DNA from: Acinetobacter sp. GSS19
GTDB taxonomy: Bacteria > Pseudomonadota > Gammaproteobacteria > Pseudomonadales > Moraxellaceae
Direction of reading: 5' to 3'
DNA: 64,000 nt
Assembly: GCF_028621895.1 (NCBI RefSeq)
Contig: NZ_CP117520.1
Location: 2,170,001 to 2,234,000 of the forward strand
Made by a program: the position numbers and the translations under genes. Position 1 is the first letter of the stretch. Each line of letters opens with the position of its first letter. The notes beneath the pieces were generated by a model, which saw only the letters and a list, made by a program, of their open reading frames with translations, ran no database searches and was not told the origin of the DNA. Shown piece by piece: positions 9,034 to 18,099 of the stretch.

Positions 9034-9465
9034 ATGCGTTTACAGCAACTAATCCGATGGTTAATTGTGCAGCTGAGCCAGCTCAACATTCCCACACCCG
9101 CCATTACAAAAAGTGAAGCCTCCACTGAATACCGTTTAGCTCAACGTTCTGAGTTTTTTGCACTCAATACCTATACGACTTACCAGACACAGCTGCGTAA
9201 TGGTTTGACGCCACTCAAACTGAGTCAACTCGAATTAAAATATCAAAAGCAGATCGCGAATGCGAAATGGTATCTCCTGCGCGCAGCATTACGAGGACAC
9301 GCTGAAGCACAGTACAAATTAGGGCTTTGTTACTTAAAGGGCGACCTAGGACTTGATCGCAACTATGCCCAAGCTGAAAGATGGTTAAAAAAAGCCACTC
9401 AACAAGGCCATCATCCCGCACAACAGGCTTTATGTCAGGCCTATGCAGAACTCGCATTTTCCTAA
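9034..9465 (+). CDS. Small Sel1-repeat protein (copy 2)
   Basis: About 143 aa. Two adjacent ATG codons (9031, 9034) follow a strong AGGAGGTG site at 9021; spacing favours 9034. An N-terminal hydrophobic/amphipathic segment (LIRWLIVQLSQL) precedes two Sel1-type repeats: NAKWYLLRAALRGHAEAQYKLGLCYLKG and QAERWLKKATQQGHHPAQQAL. The repeat region is clearly alike to the gene at 8340, so the two arose by duplication. Function unknown; probably a scaffold-like protein. Confidence 0.83.
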   Translation: MRLQQLIRWLIVQLSQLNIPTPAITKSEASTEYRLAQRSEFFALNTYTTYQTQLRNGLTPLKLSQLELKYQKQIANAKWYLLRAALRGHAEAQYKLGLCYLKGDLGLDRNYAQAERWLKKATQQGHHPAQQALCQAYAELAFS

Positions 9466-9484
9466 AACCGATTCCTCGTGTAAT

Positions 9485-9514
9485 AAAAAACCAGCCCGAA
9501 GGCTGGTCTTTTAT
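9485..9514. terminator. Bidirectional terminator between Sel1 copy 2 and ettA
   Basis: AAAAAACCAGCC-CGAA-GGCTGGTCTTTT with T-runs on both strands, shared by the convergent genes ending at 9465 and 9525. Confidence 0.85.
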
Positions 9515-9524
9515 TTAGATGGGA

Positions 9525-11186
9525 TCAACCACCAATTTTGCGATATTTTTGACGCTTGGCAACCAGATCATCACCATCACGTTTACGACGGTATTCTTCA
9601 AATTCAGTATAATTACCTGTGAAGAATTCAGGTGTTTCACCTTCAAATGACAAGATGTGTGTTGCAATACGATCCAGGAACCAACGGTCATGCGAGATCA
9701 CCATAACAGTACCTGGGAATACAAGAATTGCATCTTCAAGTGCACGTAAAGTTTCGATGTCCAAGTCGTTTGATGGTTCATCTAGCAAGATCACGTTCGC
9801 ACCCATTTGCAGGATTTTCGCAAGTTGTAAACGGTTACGCTCACCACCCGATAATTGACCTACGCGTTTTTGCTGATCTTGACCTTTAAAGTTAAAGCGA
9901 CCGATATATGCACGTGATGAAATTTCATAGTCACCAATCTTCAAAATATCTAAACCGCCAGACACTTCTTCCCAAACAGTTTTGTTGTCGTCTAATGTGT
10001 CACGGATCTGCCCCACATACGCCACTTTTACTGATTCACCAAGCGTTACTGTACCTGTATCTGGTTGCTGTTCACCAGTCATCATACGGAATAACGTTGT
10101 TTTACCTGCACCGTTCTCACCCACGATACCCACAATCGCACACGGTGGTACTGTGAAAGTTAAATCTTTATACAGGGTACGATCACCAAACGACTTACTA
10201 ATACCTTCAACTTCGATAACCTTGTTACCTAAGCGTGGACCAGGTGGAATATAGATTTCTGAAGTTTCGTTACGTTGTTGGAACTCACGTGAGTTAAGCT
10301 CTTCAAAGCGTTCCATACGTGCTTTGTTTTTCTTTTGCTGGCCTTTCGCATTTGAACGAACCCATTCAAGTTCTTTTTTCAATGCCTTAGCAAAAGATTC
10401 TTCTTGCTTCTGTTCCTGCTCTAGGCGGGCATTTTTCTGCTCTAACCAAGAAGAGTAGTTACCTTGATATGGAATACCCATACCGCGGTCAAGTTCCAGA
10501 ATCCACTCAGCCACATTATCCAGGAAGTAACGGTCGTGCGTAATCGCAACGATTGTGCCCGGAAAGTCTTTCAAGAAACGCTCTAACCAAGATACAGATG
10601 AAGCATCTAAATGGTTCGTTGGTTCGTCAAGCAACAACATGTCTGGCTTGGAAAGCAACAGACGGCAAAGTGCCACACGACGACGTTCACCCCCTGAAAG
10701 CTTAGATACATCTGCATCCCAAGCTGGAAGGTTAAGTGCTGCAGCAGCCTGGTCCATTTGGTTGGCAAGGTTATGTGCATCCCAAGCATGGATAATGGCT
10801 TCCAGCTTTTCTTGTTCTTTCGCTAAAGCATCAAAGTCTGCATCTTCTGCTGCATATTCAGCAAAAACTTCATCAAGACGTGCTAAAGCATCAAGAGGTT
10901 CACGCAAACCATCTTCAACGTTACCACGAACGTCTTTTGTATCATCTAAAGGTGGTTCTTGCTCTAAATAACCAATTTTAATACCCGGCTGTGCACGTGC
11001 TTCACCAGAGAAATCTTTATCTACGCCCGCCATAATACGGAGCAGGGTCGATTTACCCGCACCGTTTAAACCGAGCACACCAATTTTGGCACCCGGGAAA
11101 AATGACAAAGAGATGTCTTTCAGGATTTCGCGCTTAGGCGGAACCATCTTCGACACACGGTTCATCGTGTAAATATATTGGGCCAC
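9525..11186 (-). CDS. ettA: Energy-dependent translational throttle protein EttA
   Basis: ABC-F ATPase (553 aa) that binds the ribosomal E site and gates the first elongation steps according to ATP/ADP level. Two ABC cassettes are seen: Walker A GLNGAGKS (39-46) and GENGAGKTT, signatures LSGGERRR and LSGGERNR, Walker B LLLDEPTNHLD and LLDEPSNDLD. A charged linker between them (SNAKGQQKKNKARMERFEEL) is the P-site tRNA-interacting arm. The start is the GTG at 11186 with GAGGAG 6 nt upstream, giving the usual family length; longer frames to 11348 are non-homologous. A stand-alone gene. It has no transmembrane domains, so it is not a transporter. Confidence 0.95.
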   Translation of the reverse strand: MAQYIYTMNRVSKMVPPKREILKDISLSFFPGAKIGVLGLNGAGKSTLLRIMAGVDKDFSGEARAQPGIKIGYLEQEPPLDDTKDVRGNVEDGLREPLDALARLDEVFAEYAAEDADFDALAKEQEKLEAIIHAWDAHNLANQMDQAAAALNLPAWDADVSKLSGGERRRVALCRLLLSKPDMLLLDEPTNHLDASSVSWLERFLKDFPGTIVAITHDRYFLDNVAEWILELDRGMGIPYQGNYSSWLEQKNARLEQEQKQEESFAKALKKELEWVRSNAKGQQKKNKARMERFEELNSREFQQRNETSEIYIPPGPRLGNKVIEVEGISKSFGDRTLYKDLTFTVPPCAIVGIVGENGAGKTTLFRMMTGEQQPDTGTVTLGESVKVAYVGQIRDTLDDNKTVWEEVSGGLDILKIGDYEISSRAYIGRFNFKGQDQQKRVGQLSGGERNRLQLAKILQMGANVILLDEPSNDLDIETLRALEDAILVFPGTVMVISHDRWFLDRIATHILSFEGETPEFFTGNYTEFEEYRRKRDGDDLVAKRQKYRKIGG

Positions 11187-11467
11187 GTAGGACTCCTCAA
11201 TTGAAAAATCAAAACATCGCGTGAGCGAAAAATTAATCACGGCATTATACGCGGAAAGCGAGCAAAACATAAGGCATCTCCAATCCGTTCTCAACAGATT
11301 GTCATCACACATCAAATCACAGCGTTGAATGAACAGACCGAATGACATGCCTACAACACATTCGCCTTATAAAGTAAAAAGATAATAAATCCAGAATAAT
11401 GCGGCTTTATTGCATAGGTTTTGCTGCTAAACTGAGCAAATACTTAACTCACGAAGATGACGTTCTC

Positions 11468-12745
11468 ATGACTTATAAAGATGAAACCCTTGCCATTCAT
11501 GCCGGCTATTCACCAGAACCAACAACAAAAGCGGTTGCCGTTCCAATTTACCAAACGACCTCTTATGCATTTGATAATACGCAGCATGGTGCAGATCTTT
11601 TTGATTTAAAAGTCGCCGGGAACATTTACACCCGCATCATGAATCCAACCACCGCTGTACTAGAGCAGCGTGTGGCCGCGCTTGAAGGCGGTATCGGGGC
11701 ACTAGCATTGGCCTCGGGTATGGCCGCAATTACTTACGCCATCCAAACCATTACCGAAGCTGGCGACAATATTGCCTCAGTTTCGACCTTATACGGCGGT
11801 ACTTACAATCTGTTTGCCCATACGCTGCCAAAACAAGGCATTGAAGTACGCTTTTTTGACTATCAAAATCCAGAAGCATTACGTGGTTTAATTGATGAAA
11901 AAACCAAACTGGTCTTTGTCGAATCGATTGGTAACCCACTTGGCAATATTATTGATCTAGAAGCAATTGCTAAAATTGCCCATGAATATGGTGTTCCAGT
12001 GATTGTCGATAATACCGTGGCCACACCTGCCCTGCTAAAACCTTTTGAATTTGGTGCCGACATCGTGATTCACTCACTCACCAAATATATTGGTGGTCAC
12101 GGCAACAGCATCGGCGGGATTATTGTCGATAGCGGTAAGTTCCCTTGGGGCGAACATGCTGAACGTTTTCCGGTTTTAAATACGCCCGATCCAAGTTATC
12201 ACGGTGTCAATTATGTCGAAGCTTTAGGAGCAGCAGCTTATATTGCACGTGCCCGTGTGGTGCCGCTACGCAATACAGGTGCTGCTATCAGTCCACTGAA
12301 TGTGTTCCTGATTTTACAGGGTTTGGAAACCCTGAATCTGCGTATGGAACGTCATACTGAAAATGCCCAGAAAGTTGCCGAATACCTGCAACAGCATCCT
12401 AAAGTGCAATGGGTAAATTACGCAGGTCTTAAAGACCATCCACAACATGCTTTGGCACAGAAATACGTCAAAGGCAAACCATCAGCCATTCTTTCCTTTG
12501 GCGTCAAAGATGGTCGTGATGGTGGAGCACGCTTCATTGATGCGTTACAGCTGTTTACCCGTCTGGTGAATATTGGTGATGCGAAAAGTCTGGCTTGCCA
12601 TCCCGCCACCACCACACATCGCCAACTGAATGCCGAAGAGCTGAAAGCCGCAGGCGTCAGTGAAGATATGGTTCGCTTGTCGATCGGCATCGAACACATT
12701 GATGACCTGATCGCCGATCTGGAACAGGCACTTGCTGCTGTTTAA
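11468..12745 (+). CDS. metY: O-acetylhomoserine sulfhydrylase (aminocarboxypropyltransferase)
   Basis: PLP enzyme of the Cys/Met metabolism family (425 aa) that makes homocysteine directly from O-acetylhomoserine and sulfide. Seen: ETLAIHAGYSPEPTTKA at the N-terminus, the YTRIMNPTTAVLEQR block, ALASGMAA, and the PLP lysine in HSLTKYIGG (Lys206). The length matches MetY/Met17 rather than the shorter MetB/MetZ. The ATG at 11468 is chosen because family homology begins there; a frame open to 11399 adds an unrelated stretch. Followed by a terminator, so probably monocistronic. Confidence 0.93.
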   Translation: MTYKDETLAIHAGYSPEPTTKAVAVPIYQTTSYAFDNTQHGADLFDLKVAGNIYTRIMNPTTAVLEQRVAALEGGIGALALASGMAAITYAIQTITEAGDNIASVSTLYGGTYNLFAHTLPKQGIEVRFFDYQNPEALRGLIDEKTKLVFVESIGNPLGNIIDLEAIAKIAHEYGVPVIVDNTVATPALLKPFEFGADIVIHSLTKYIGGHGNSIGGIIVDSGKFPWGEHAERFPVLNTPDPSYHGVNYVEALGAAAYIARARVVPLRNTGAAISPLNVFLILQGLETLNLRMERHTENAQKVAEYLQQHPKVQWVNYAGLKDHPQHALAQKYVKGKPSAILSFGVKDGRDGGARFIDALQLFTRLVNIGDAKSLACHPATTTHRQLNAEELKAAGVSEDMVRLSIGIEHIDDLIADLEQALAAV

Positions 12746-12760
12746 GCGAAAAAATTTAAT

Positions 12761-12790
12761 AAAAGCCCCAATTTTGGGGCTTTTATTTTT
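12761..12790 (+). terminator. Terminator of metY
   Basis: AAAAGCCCC-AATT-TTGGGGCTTTTATTTTT, 15 nt after the stop. Confidence 0.88.
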
Positions 12791-13040
12791 ATGTAAACGC
12801 GAGTTTAATAAAACTCAACAGCCATGCTAAAAAAACTGAAGAATTGCAAAGAGTTATAATGCAAAAATTTAGAAATAGATTTGTAAATTCAACAACTTAT
12901 TTTTATAGCTTTTTTTGGCATATTCGCTATCATATGGCCGAGTTAATCACTCAACCTCATTTATCATTTGAAAACCTGTTGCATCAAAACCAATAATGAC
13001 AATCCAGGATTTGTTAGATTCAGAGACTAGGGAATAAAGC

Positions 13041-13928
13041 GTGAACTCTAAACTTGAAAACCAATTCAAAAAACGTGTAAACGGCAAAGTGGTCTTAATT
13101 ACCGGCGCTTCTAGCGGTATTGGTCTGACAGTTGCACACAAACTTGCAGATGCGGGTGCCCATGTTCTTCTGGTTGCACGAACGGTCGAAACCTTAGAAG
13201 AAGTACAAAAAGAAATTGAAGCCAAAGGCGGTAAGGCCTCAATCTTTCCATGTGATCTTAATGAGATGGAGGCGATTGATGACACCTCCAAGCAAATCTT
13301 AGCCTCTGTCGACCATATTGATATTCTGATCAATAATGCCGGTCGTTCGATTCGTCGTGCGGTGCATGAATCCTTTGACCGCTTCCATGATTTTGAACGC
13401 ACCATGCAGCTCAATTATTTTGGTGCTGTACGTCTGGTCATGAACATCTTGCCGCAAATGATGGCACGTCGTGACGGCCATATTATCAATATCAGCTCGA
13501 TTGGTGTTTTAGCCAATGCGACCCGCTTCTCGGCTTATGTGGCTTCTAAAGCCGCACTTGATGCCTTTAGCCGCTGTCTGGCTGCTGAGGTGCACTCGCA
13601 TAAGATTGCGATTACTTCGATCTATATGCCTTTGGTGCGCACCCCAATGATTGCACCGACTAAAATTTATAAATACGTTCCGACTCTTTCGACCGAGCAA
13701 GCAGCTGATCTGGTCGCCTACGCCATTGTGAAACGTCCAAAGAAAATTGCCACCCATCTGGGCTACTTGGCATCATTGACCTATTCGATTGCACCTGATG
13801 TCAACAATAAACTGATGTCGATTGGCTTTAACCTATTCCCAAGTTCAAGTGCATCCGTAGGTAAGCAGGAAAAGCTTAATTGGGTACAAAAAGCGTATGC
13901 ACGCCTGTTCCCGGGTGAGCACTGGTAA
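13041..13928 (+). CDS. acr1: Fatty acyl-CoA reductase Acr1 (SDR family)
   Basis: NADPH-dependent short-chain dehydrogenase (295 aa) that reduces long-chain acyl-CoA to fatty aldehyde, the first step towards wax esters in Acinetobacter. Seen: cofactor loop TGASSGIG (21-28), NNAG (98-101) and catalytic S152/Y166/K170 in SAYVASKAA. The SIRRAVHESFDRFHDFERTM segment and the RLFPGEHW C-terminus match what I recall of A. baylyi Acr1 at the same length. The start is GTG at 13041. Alone between a 295-nt gap and a terminator. The assignment to Acr1 is by recall of the protein, not by search. Confidence 0.9.
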   Translation: MNSKLENQFKKRVNGKVVLITGASSGIGLTVAHKLADAGAHVLLVARTVETLEEVQKEIEAKGGKASIFPCDLNEMEAIDDTSKQILASVDHIDILINNAGRSIRRAVHESFDRFHDFERTMQLNYFGAVRLVMNILPQMMARRDGHIINISSIGVLANATRFSAYVASKAALDAFSRCLAAEVHSHKIAITSIYMPLVRTPMIAPTKIYKYVPTLSTEQAADLVAYAIVKRPKKIATHLGYLASLTYSIAPDVNNKLMSIGFNLFPSSSASVGKQEKLNWVQKAYARLFPGEHW

Positions 13929-13947
13929 TCAATGATTGACTAAAATA

Positions 13948-13970
13948 AACCGCCGCAAGGCGGTTTTTTA
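13948..13970 (+). terminator. Terminator of acr1
   Basis: AACCGCC-GCAA-GGCGGTTTTTTA, 20 nt after the acr1 stop. It lies inside the longest possible frame of the next gene, which argues for that gene's later start. Confidence 0.9.
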
Positions 13971-14064
13971 CTATCTCAACTTCAGGTATAAATCTACCTC
14001 CAACCCTTTCGTATATGTATATAACGACTACCAGATTAAAAGAAAAATTAAAGGCCTTTCCGCA

Positions 14065-14511
14065 ATGACCAACCTGATTCTACTTTTGATGTTTTTGGGC
14101 TTAGTCCTGAGTTTTTTTGGCTTTCTATTCAGTACTTTTTATTTTCACGACAAATTACCCGATCATAAAATCCTGCTGGTCGCACTGTTCTTCACCTTAC
14201 CCGGGATCCTCATTTTCACGACAGCCAATCATTACAGAAAAACCATTCCCCTGATTATTTCTGAAGGCTGTGGCACAGTCCAACAGTACAAACAGTATTC
14301 CATCAAAGGAACGCGTTACGAGCGTCTGGAAATTGTGATGGATCACTCAGGTTACCAGTATTCCTTTGCTTTTGACCCCAAGCTAACTCGGTTCCAGGAA
14401 AAACAGCATGTCTGTTTTAAATTTTATGATCGTTTTAAAAACAAGGGCATGGCGAATTCCAAACTCATAGAAATACGATCCTCTACTAAAGACCCTCAAC
14501 AGCCCAGATAG
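14065..14511 (+). CDS. Membrane protein of unknown function
   Basis: 148 aa from the ATG at 14065; the frame opens at 13936 but crosses the acr1 terminator. Two hydrophobic helices (about residues 3-27 and 37-57) are followed by a soluble domain of about 90 residues that looks beta-rich (GCGTVQQYKQYSIKGTRYERLEIVMDH) and a basic tail. The topology resembles small DUF3592-type proteins, but I cannot confirm a family. Confidence 0.7.
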   Translation: MTNLILLLMFLGLVLSFFGFLFSTFYFHDKLPDHKILLVALFFTLPGILIFTTANHYRKTIPLIISEGCGTVQQYKQYSIKGTRYERLEIVMDHSGYQYSFAFDPKLTRFQEKQHVCFKFYDRFKNKGMANSKLIEIRSSTKDPQQPR

Positions 14512-14547
14512 TCACACTGTATGGCGTAAACACTTTCTCTTTCCATT

Positions 14548-14577
14548 AAAAAAACCTCCCGCAGGAGGTTTTTTATT
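14548..14577. terminator. Bidirectional terminator between the membrane protein gene and tex
   Basis: AAAAAACCTCC-CGCA-GGAGGTTTTTTATTT between convergent genes. Confidence 0.88.
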
Positions 14578-14590
14578 TAAGAATTAAAAC

Positions 14591-16948
14591 TTACTTGGAA
14601 CCTTTAATCCCAGCTTGTAACAATAACGCACCTAAACCACCAATTTTGTTTTCTTGTGGTTTTGCTGCCGGTTTTTGGCGTTGTGGACGTTCAATTTGGC
14701 CGTCTTTACGCGCTGCCTGTTGTGGACGTTTATTTTGTGGCTTACGTTCACCACGTTGCTCGTTGTCGCGACGTGGCTGACGCGGCGCTTTTGCCGGTGT
14801 CTCAGAACCTTCAGGACGCATACTCAAATTGACACGGTTACGTTCAGCATCAACCTGAATCACACGTACCTGTACGATTTGGCCCGGTTTCACCACTTTG
14901 TGCGGATCAGCGACAAATTCATTCGCCAACTCAGAGATATGCACCAAACCATCCTGATGCACACCCACATCAACAAAAGCACCGAAGTTGGTCACATTGG
15001 TCACTACGCCTTCTAGCATCATACCTTCATTCAGATGTGCCACTTCGGTAATATCTTCACGGAATTTAGCCGTACGGAACTCAGGACGTGGATCACGGCC
15101 CGGTTTTTCCAGTTCAGAAAGCACATCCTGAATAGTTGGTAGACCAAATTGCTCATCGACAAAGTCTTCAGCCTTCACCTGACGGATAATTTCAGTGTTG
15201 CCAATGATGTCTTTCACCGTTGTACCTTTCGCGGCCACAATCTTTTCAACCAGTCCATAACTTTCAGGATGCACAGCAGAGGCATCTAAAGGTTCAGCAC
15301 CATTTTGAATACGCAAGAAACCGGCTGCCTGTTCAAAGGTACGCTCACCCAAACGTGGCACTTTTTTCAATTCCTGACGCTGCTCAAAACGGCCATGTTC
15401 TTTACGGTAATCCACGATTTGCTGTGCGATCGCTTTATTCAAACCGGCGATATAACCCAAAATCGCTGAAGAAGCCGTGTTGACATCAACACCCACGGCG
15501 TTCACACAGTCTTCAACGACTGCATCTAGCGTTTTCACCAAACCTGCCTGATTCACATCGTGCTGATACTGCCCCACGCCGATAGATTTCGGATCAATTT
15601 TAACCAATTCAGCCAATGGATCTTGCAAACGGCGTGCAATCGATACCGCACCACGAATCGAAACATCCAGTTCCGGTAATTCTTGTGAAGCCAATTCACT
15701 TGCAGAATAAACTGAAGCACCAGCTTCACTCACCGTAATACGCGTCAATTTCAGGTCAGCATTCTGTGCCATCATCTCAGCCACAACAGCTTCAGTTTCA
15801 CGGCTTGCCGTGCCATTGCCAATCGCTATCAATTCGACATTAAACTCGCGACACAAACGTGCCAACTCGGTAATCGAACCCTCTTTGTCTTCTTTCGGTG
15901 CAAATGGGTAAATGGTGCTATGTGCCATCACATCACCGGATGCATTGACCACTGCAAGCTTCACGCCGGTACGGATGCCCGGGTCAACCCCTAAGGTACA
16001 ACGTGCACCTGCTGGCGCAGACAAGAGTAAATGACGTAGATTTTCAGCAAACACCTGCATCGCTTCCGCTTCCGCTGCGAGGCGTTTTTCAGTCAGTAAA
16101 GAGTGTTCAATCTGAGGACGCACTTTACCGAGCCAGAACAATTTTGCAGTTTGCTTGAGGAAATCCTGACGGGCTTGTGGCTGAACCGACTCTAACTGAT
16201 ATTCAGCTTCAATACGTGCCAGTGCTGGCTCATTTTCGCCATCCACTTTCAAACCAAGTACATTCTCCTGACGACCACGCAACATCGCCAATAAACGATG
16301 TGATGCCACCTTGTTCAGGCTCTCAGAAAAGTCAAAATAATCACGGAATTTTTTACCGACTTCTTTTTTCTCTTCAGAAGCAACCGTACTTTTTAACACG
16401 GCAGTCTTGGCAAAACTGGCTTTCAATTCGGTAGTTAGCGCAATATTTTGTGCCCAGTCATCAATCAGAATATGCTGAATGGCATCAAGCTGGCTGTCGA
16501 GATCAGGATAGTCTTCATGGCTAAATTCAGCCAAAGCTGCGCTTGGCTCAACATTTTCCTGAAAAATCCGTTCAGCAATTGGTCCTAATCCAGCTTCTTT
16601 GGCTTTAAAGGATTTGCTGGTACGTTTTGGACGATACGGCGCGTAAATTTCTTCTAGTGCATTTTTGGTTTCTGCAGCAAGCACTCGTGCTAATAAATCA
16701 TCGCTTAATTTATTTTGTTCTTTCAGTGATTCGATTACTTTCTCACGACGTTCAATCAAATCACGTAAATACGATAAACGCGTATCTAATTGGCGTAATT
16801 GCGTATCGTCTAAACCCTGGGTCACTTCTTTACGGTAACGGGCAATAAAAGGAACACTGGCACCTTCATCGATTAAACGAATGGCAGCTTCTACTTGATT
16901 TGGACGTACGGCAAGCTCACTTGCCAACTGCTGAACTAAGTCAGTCAT
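14591..16948 (-). CDS. tex: Tex family RNA-binding transcription accessory protein
   Basis: Cytoplasmic nucleic-acid-binding protein (785 aa) of the Tex/YhgF family. Domains in order: N-terminal helical Tex domain (DTQLRQLDTRLSYLRDL), YqgF-like fold (TLGVDPGIRTGVKLAVVN, about 325-420), helix-hairpin-helix repeats (SSAILGYIAGLNKAIAQQIV and KKVPRLGERTFEQAAGFLRI), a C-terminal S1 domain (GVVTNVTNFGAFVDVGVHQDGL), then a low-complexity basic tail rich in Arg, Gln, Lys and Pro. The start is the ATG at 16948; an in-frame GTG at 16963 lacks a ribosome-binding site. Stand-alone gene. Confidence 0.94.
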   Translation of the reverse strand: MTDLVQQLASELAVRPNQVEAAIRLIDEGASVPFIARYRKEVTQGLDDTQLRQLDTRLSYLRDLIERREKVIESLKEQNKLSDDLLARVLAAETKNALEEIYAPYRPKRTSKSFKAKEAGLGPIAERIFQENVEPSAALAEFSHEDYPDLDSQLDAIQHILIDDWAQNIALTTELKASFAKTAVLKSTVASEEKKEVGKKFRDYFDFSESLNKVASHRLLAMLRGRQENVLGLKVDGENEPALARIEAEYQLESVQPQARQDFLKQTAKLFWLGKVRPQIEHSLLTEKRLAAEAEAMQVFAENLRHLLLSAPAGARCTLGVDPGIRTGVKLAVVNASGDVMAHSTIYPFAPKEDKEGSITELARLCREFNVELIAIGNGTASRETEAVVAEMMAQNADLKLTRITVSEAGASVYSASELASQELPELDVSIRGAVSIARRLQDPLAELVKIDPKSIGVGQYQHDVNQAGLVKTLDAVVEDCVNAVGVDVNTASSAILGYIAGLNKAIAQQIVDYRKEHGRFEQRQELKKVPRLGERTFEQAAGFLRIQNGAEPLDASAVHPESYGLVEKIVAAKGTTVKDIIGNTEIIRQVKAEDFVDEQFGLPTIQDVLSELEKPGRDPRPEFRTAKFREDITEVAHLNEGMMLEGVVTNVTNFGAFVDVGVHQDGLVHISELANEFVADPHKVVKPGQIVQVRVIQVDAERNRVNLSMRPEGSETPAKAPRQPRRDNEQRGERKPQNKRPQQAARKDGQIERPQRQKPAAKPQENKIGGLGALLLQAGIKGSK

Positions 16949-17285
16949 CGTGTTAGATTCCACAAGGATAAATACTAAAAGCTGTGATTATAAAGACCGA
17001 GACCATAAAATCCACAATTGTTTTTGCTTAATTTAGTGCACTGAAATCCCGGCTGAAGACAGACTTTCACGCTTTTTGTCTAAATTGAACACAAAAGCCA
17101 ACTGAATCACCAAAAATCTATTCCATCCTAAGACTTTAACCTGTATATATTTAGTATCTAGCGCTTGATTTTACATGCAATATTTGTTGCTTTAGAACAT
17201 GGTAAAAGTATTCAGATCAATCGTATACTGATCTTATAGATACTGAATTGAATACGATCACAATAAAGAATAAAAGGAGCACATC
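16949..17285. other. Divergent intergenic region between tex and ompR
   Basis: 337 nt without a gene, holding promoters for both directions. An inverted repeat AGATCA...TGATCT (9-nt spacer) lies at about 17214-17234, roughly 60 nt upstream of the ompR start, and could be an operator. An AAAAGGAG ribosome-binding site precedes ompR. I see no hairpin with a T-run. Confidence 0.5.
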
Positions 17286-18050
17286 ATGAGTTTAGTTGTA
17301 CCTGCAGAACACACCGATGCCGTACATACCGAAACTGATCGCGTCGAACGCATTCTCGTTGTCGATGATGATGTGCGTTTGCGTACCCTGCTACAACGCT
17401 TTTTAGAAGACAAAGGCTTTGTGGTGAAAACCGCACACGATGCGACGCAAATGGACCGTTTACTACAACGTGAACTGTTCTCCCTGATTGTGCTTGACTT
17501 CATGTTACCCGTTGAAGATGGCTTGAGTATTTGTCGCCGTCTACGCCAGTCCAATATTGATACTCCAATTATCATGCTCACTGCACGTGGTAGTGATTCA
17601 GATCGTATTGCCGGGTTAGAAGCAGGTGCCGATGATTACCTGCCAAAACCATTCAACCCGAATGAATTGTTAGCCCGTATTCGTGCTGTGTTACGCCGTC
17701 AGATCCGTGAAGTACCCGGTGCACCGAGCCAGCAAATGGAAGTGGTGAATTTTGGCCCATGGGCACTGGATTTATCGACTCGCACCTTAACCCGCGAAGG
17801 TCAGGTCGTAACACTTACCACGGGCGAATTTGCCGTATTAAAAGCACTGGTTCAGCACCCACGTGAACCTCTCACCCGCGATAAACTGATGAATTTGGCT
17901 CGGGGTCGTGAATGGGGCGCGATGGAACGTTCAATTGACGTACAAGTATCCCGTCTGCGCCGTTTGATTGAAGAGAATCCGGCACGTGCCCGCTATATTC
18001 AAACGGTATGGGGTGTAGGCTATGTGTTTGTTCCAGATGGTGCTGAATAA
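17286..18050 (+). CDS. ompR: OmpR-type response regulator
   Basis: Response regulator (254 aa) with an N-terminal receiver domain and a C-terminal winged-helix DNA-binding domain. Seen: acidic pocket VDDD (27-29), phospho-acceptor Asp71 in LIVLDFMLP, the conserved Thr in MLTARG and Lys121 in LPKPF. The output domain carries LTTGEFAVLKALVQHP and RSIDVQVSRLRRLIEENP. It is about 15 residues longer than enterobacterial OmpR at the N-terminus. Its sensor partner follows 49 nt downstream, so they form an operon. OmpR/EnvZ respond to osmolarity and envelope state in related bacteria. Confidence 0.93.
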   Translation: MSLVVPAEHTDAVHTETDRVERILVVDDDVRLRTLLQRFLEDKGFVVKTAHDATQMDRLLQRELFSLIVLDFMLPVEDGLSICRRLRQSNIDTPIIMLTARGSDSDRIAGLEAGADDYLPKPFNPNELLARIRAVLRRQIREVPGAPSQQMEVVNFGPWALDLSTRTLTREGQVVTLTTGEFAVLKALVQHPREPLTRDKLMNLARGREWGAMERSIDVQVSRLRRLIEENPARARYIQTVWGVGYVFVPDGAE

Positions 18051-18099
18051 CGCCAGATTTGCTTTCTAATCACAATACCCAGCACAGGAACCACCTGGC

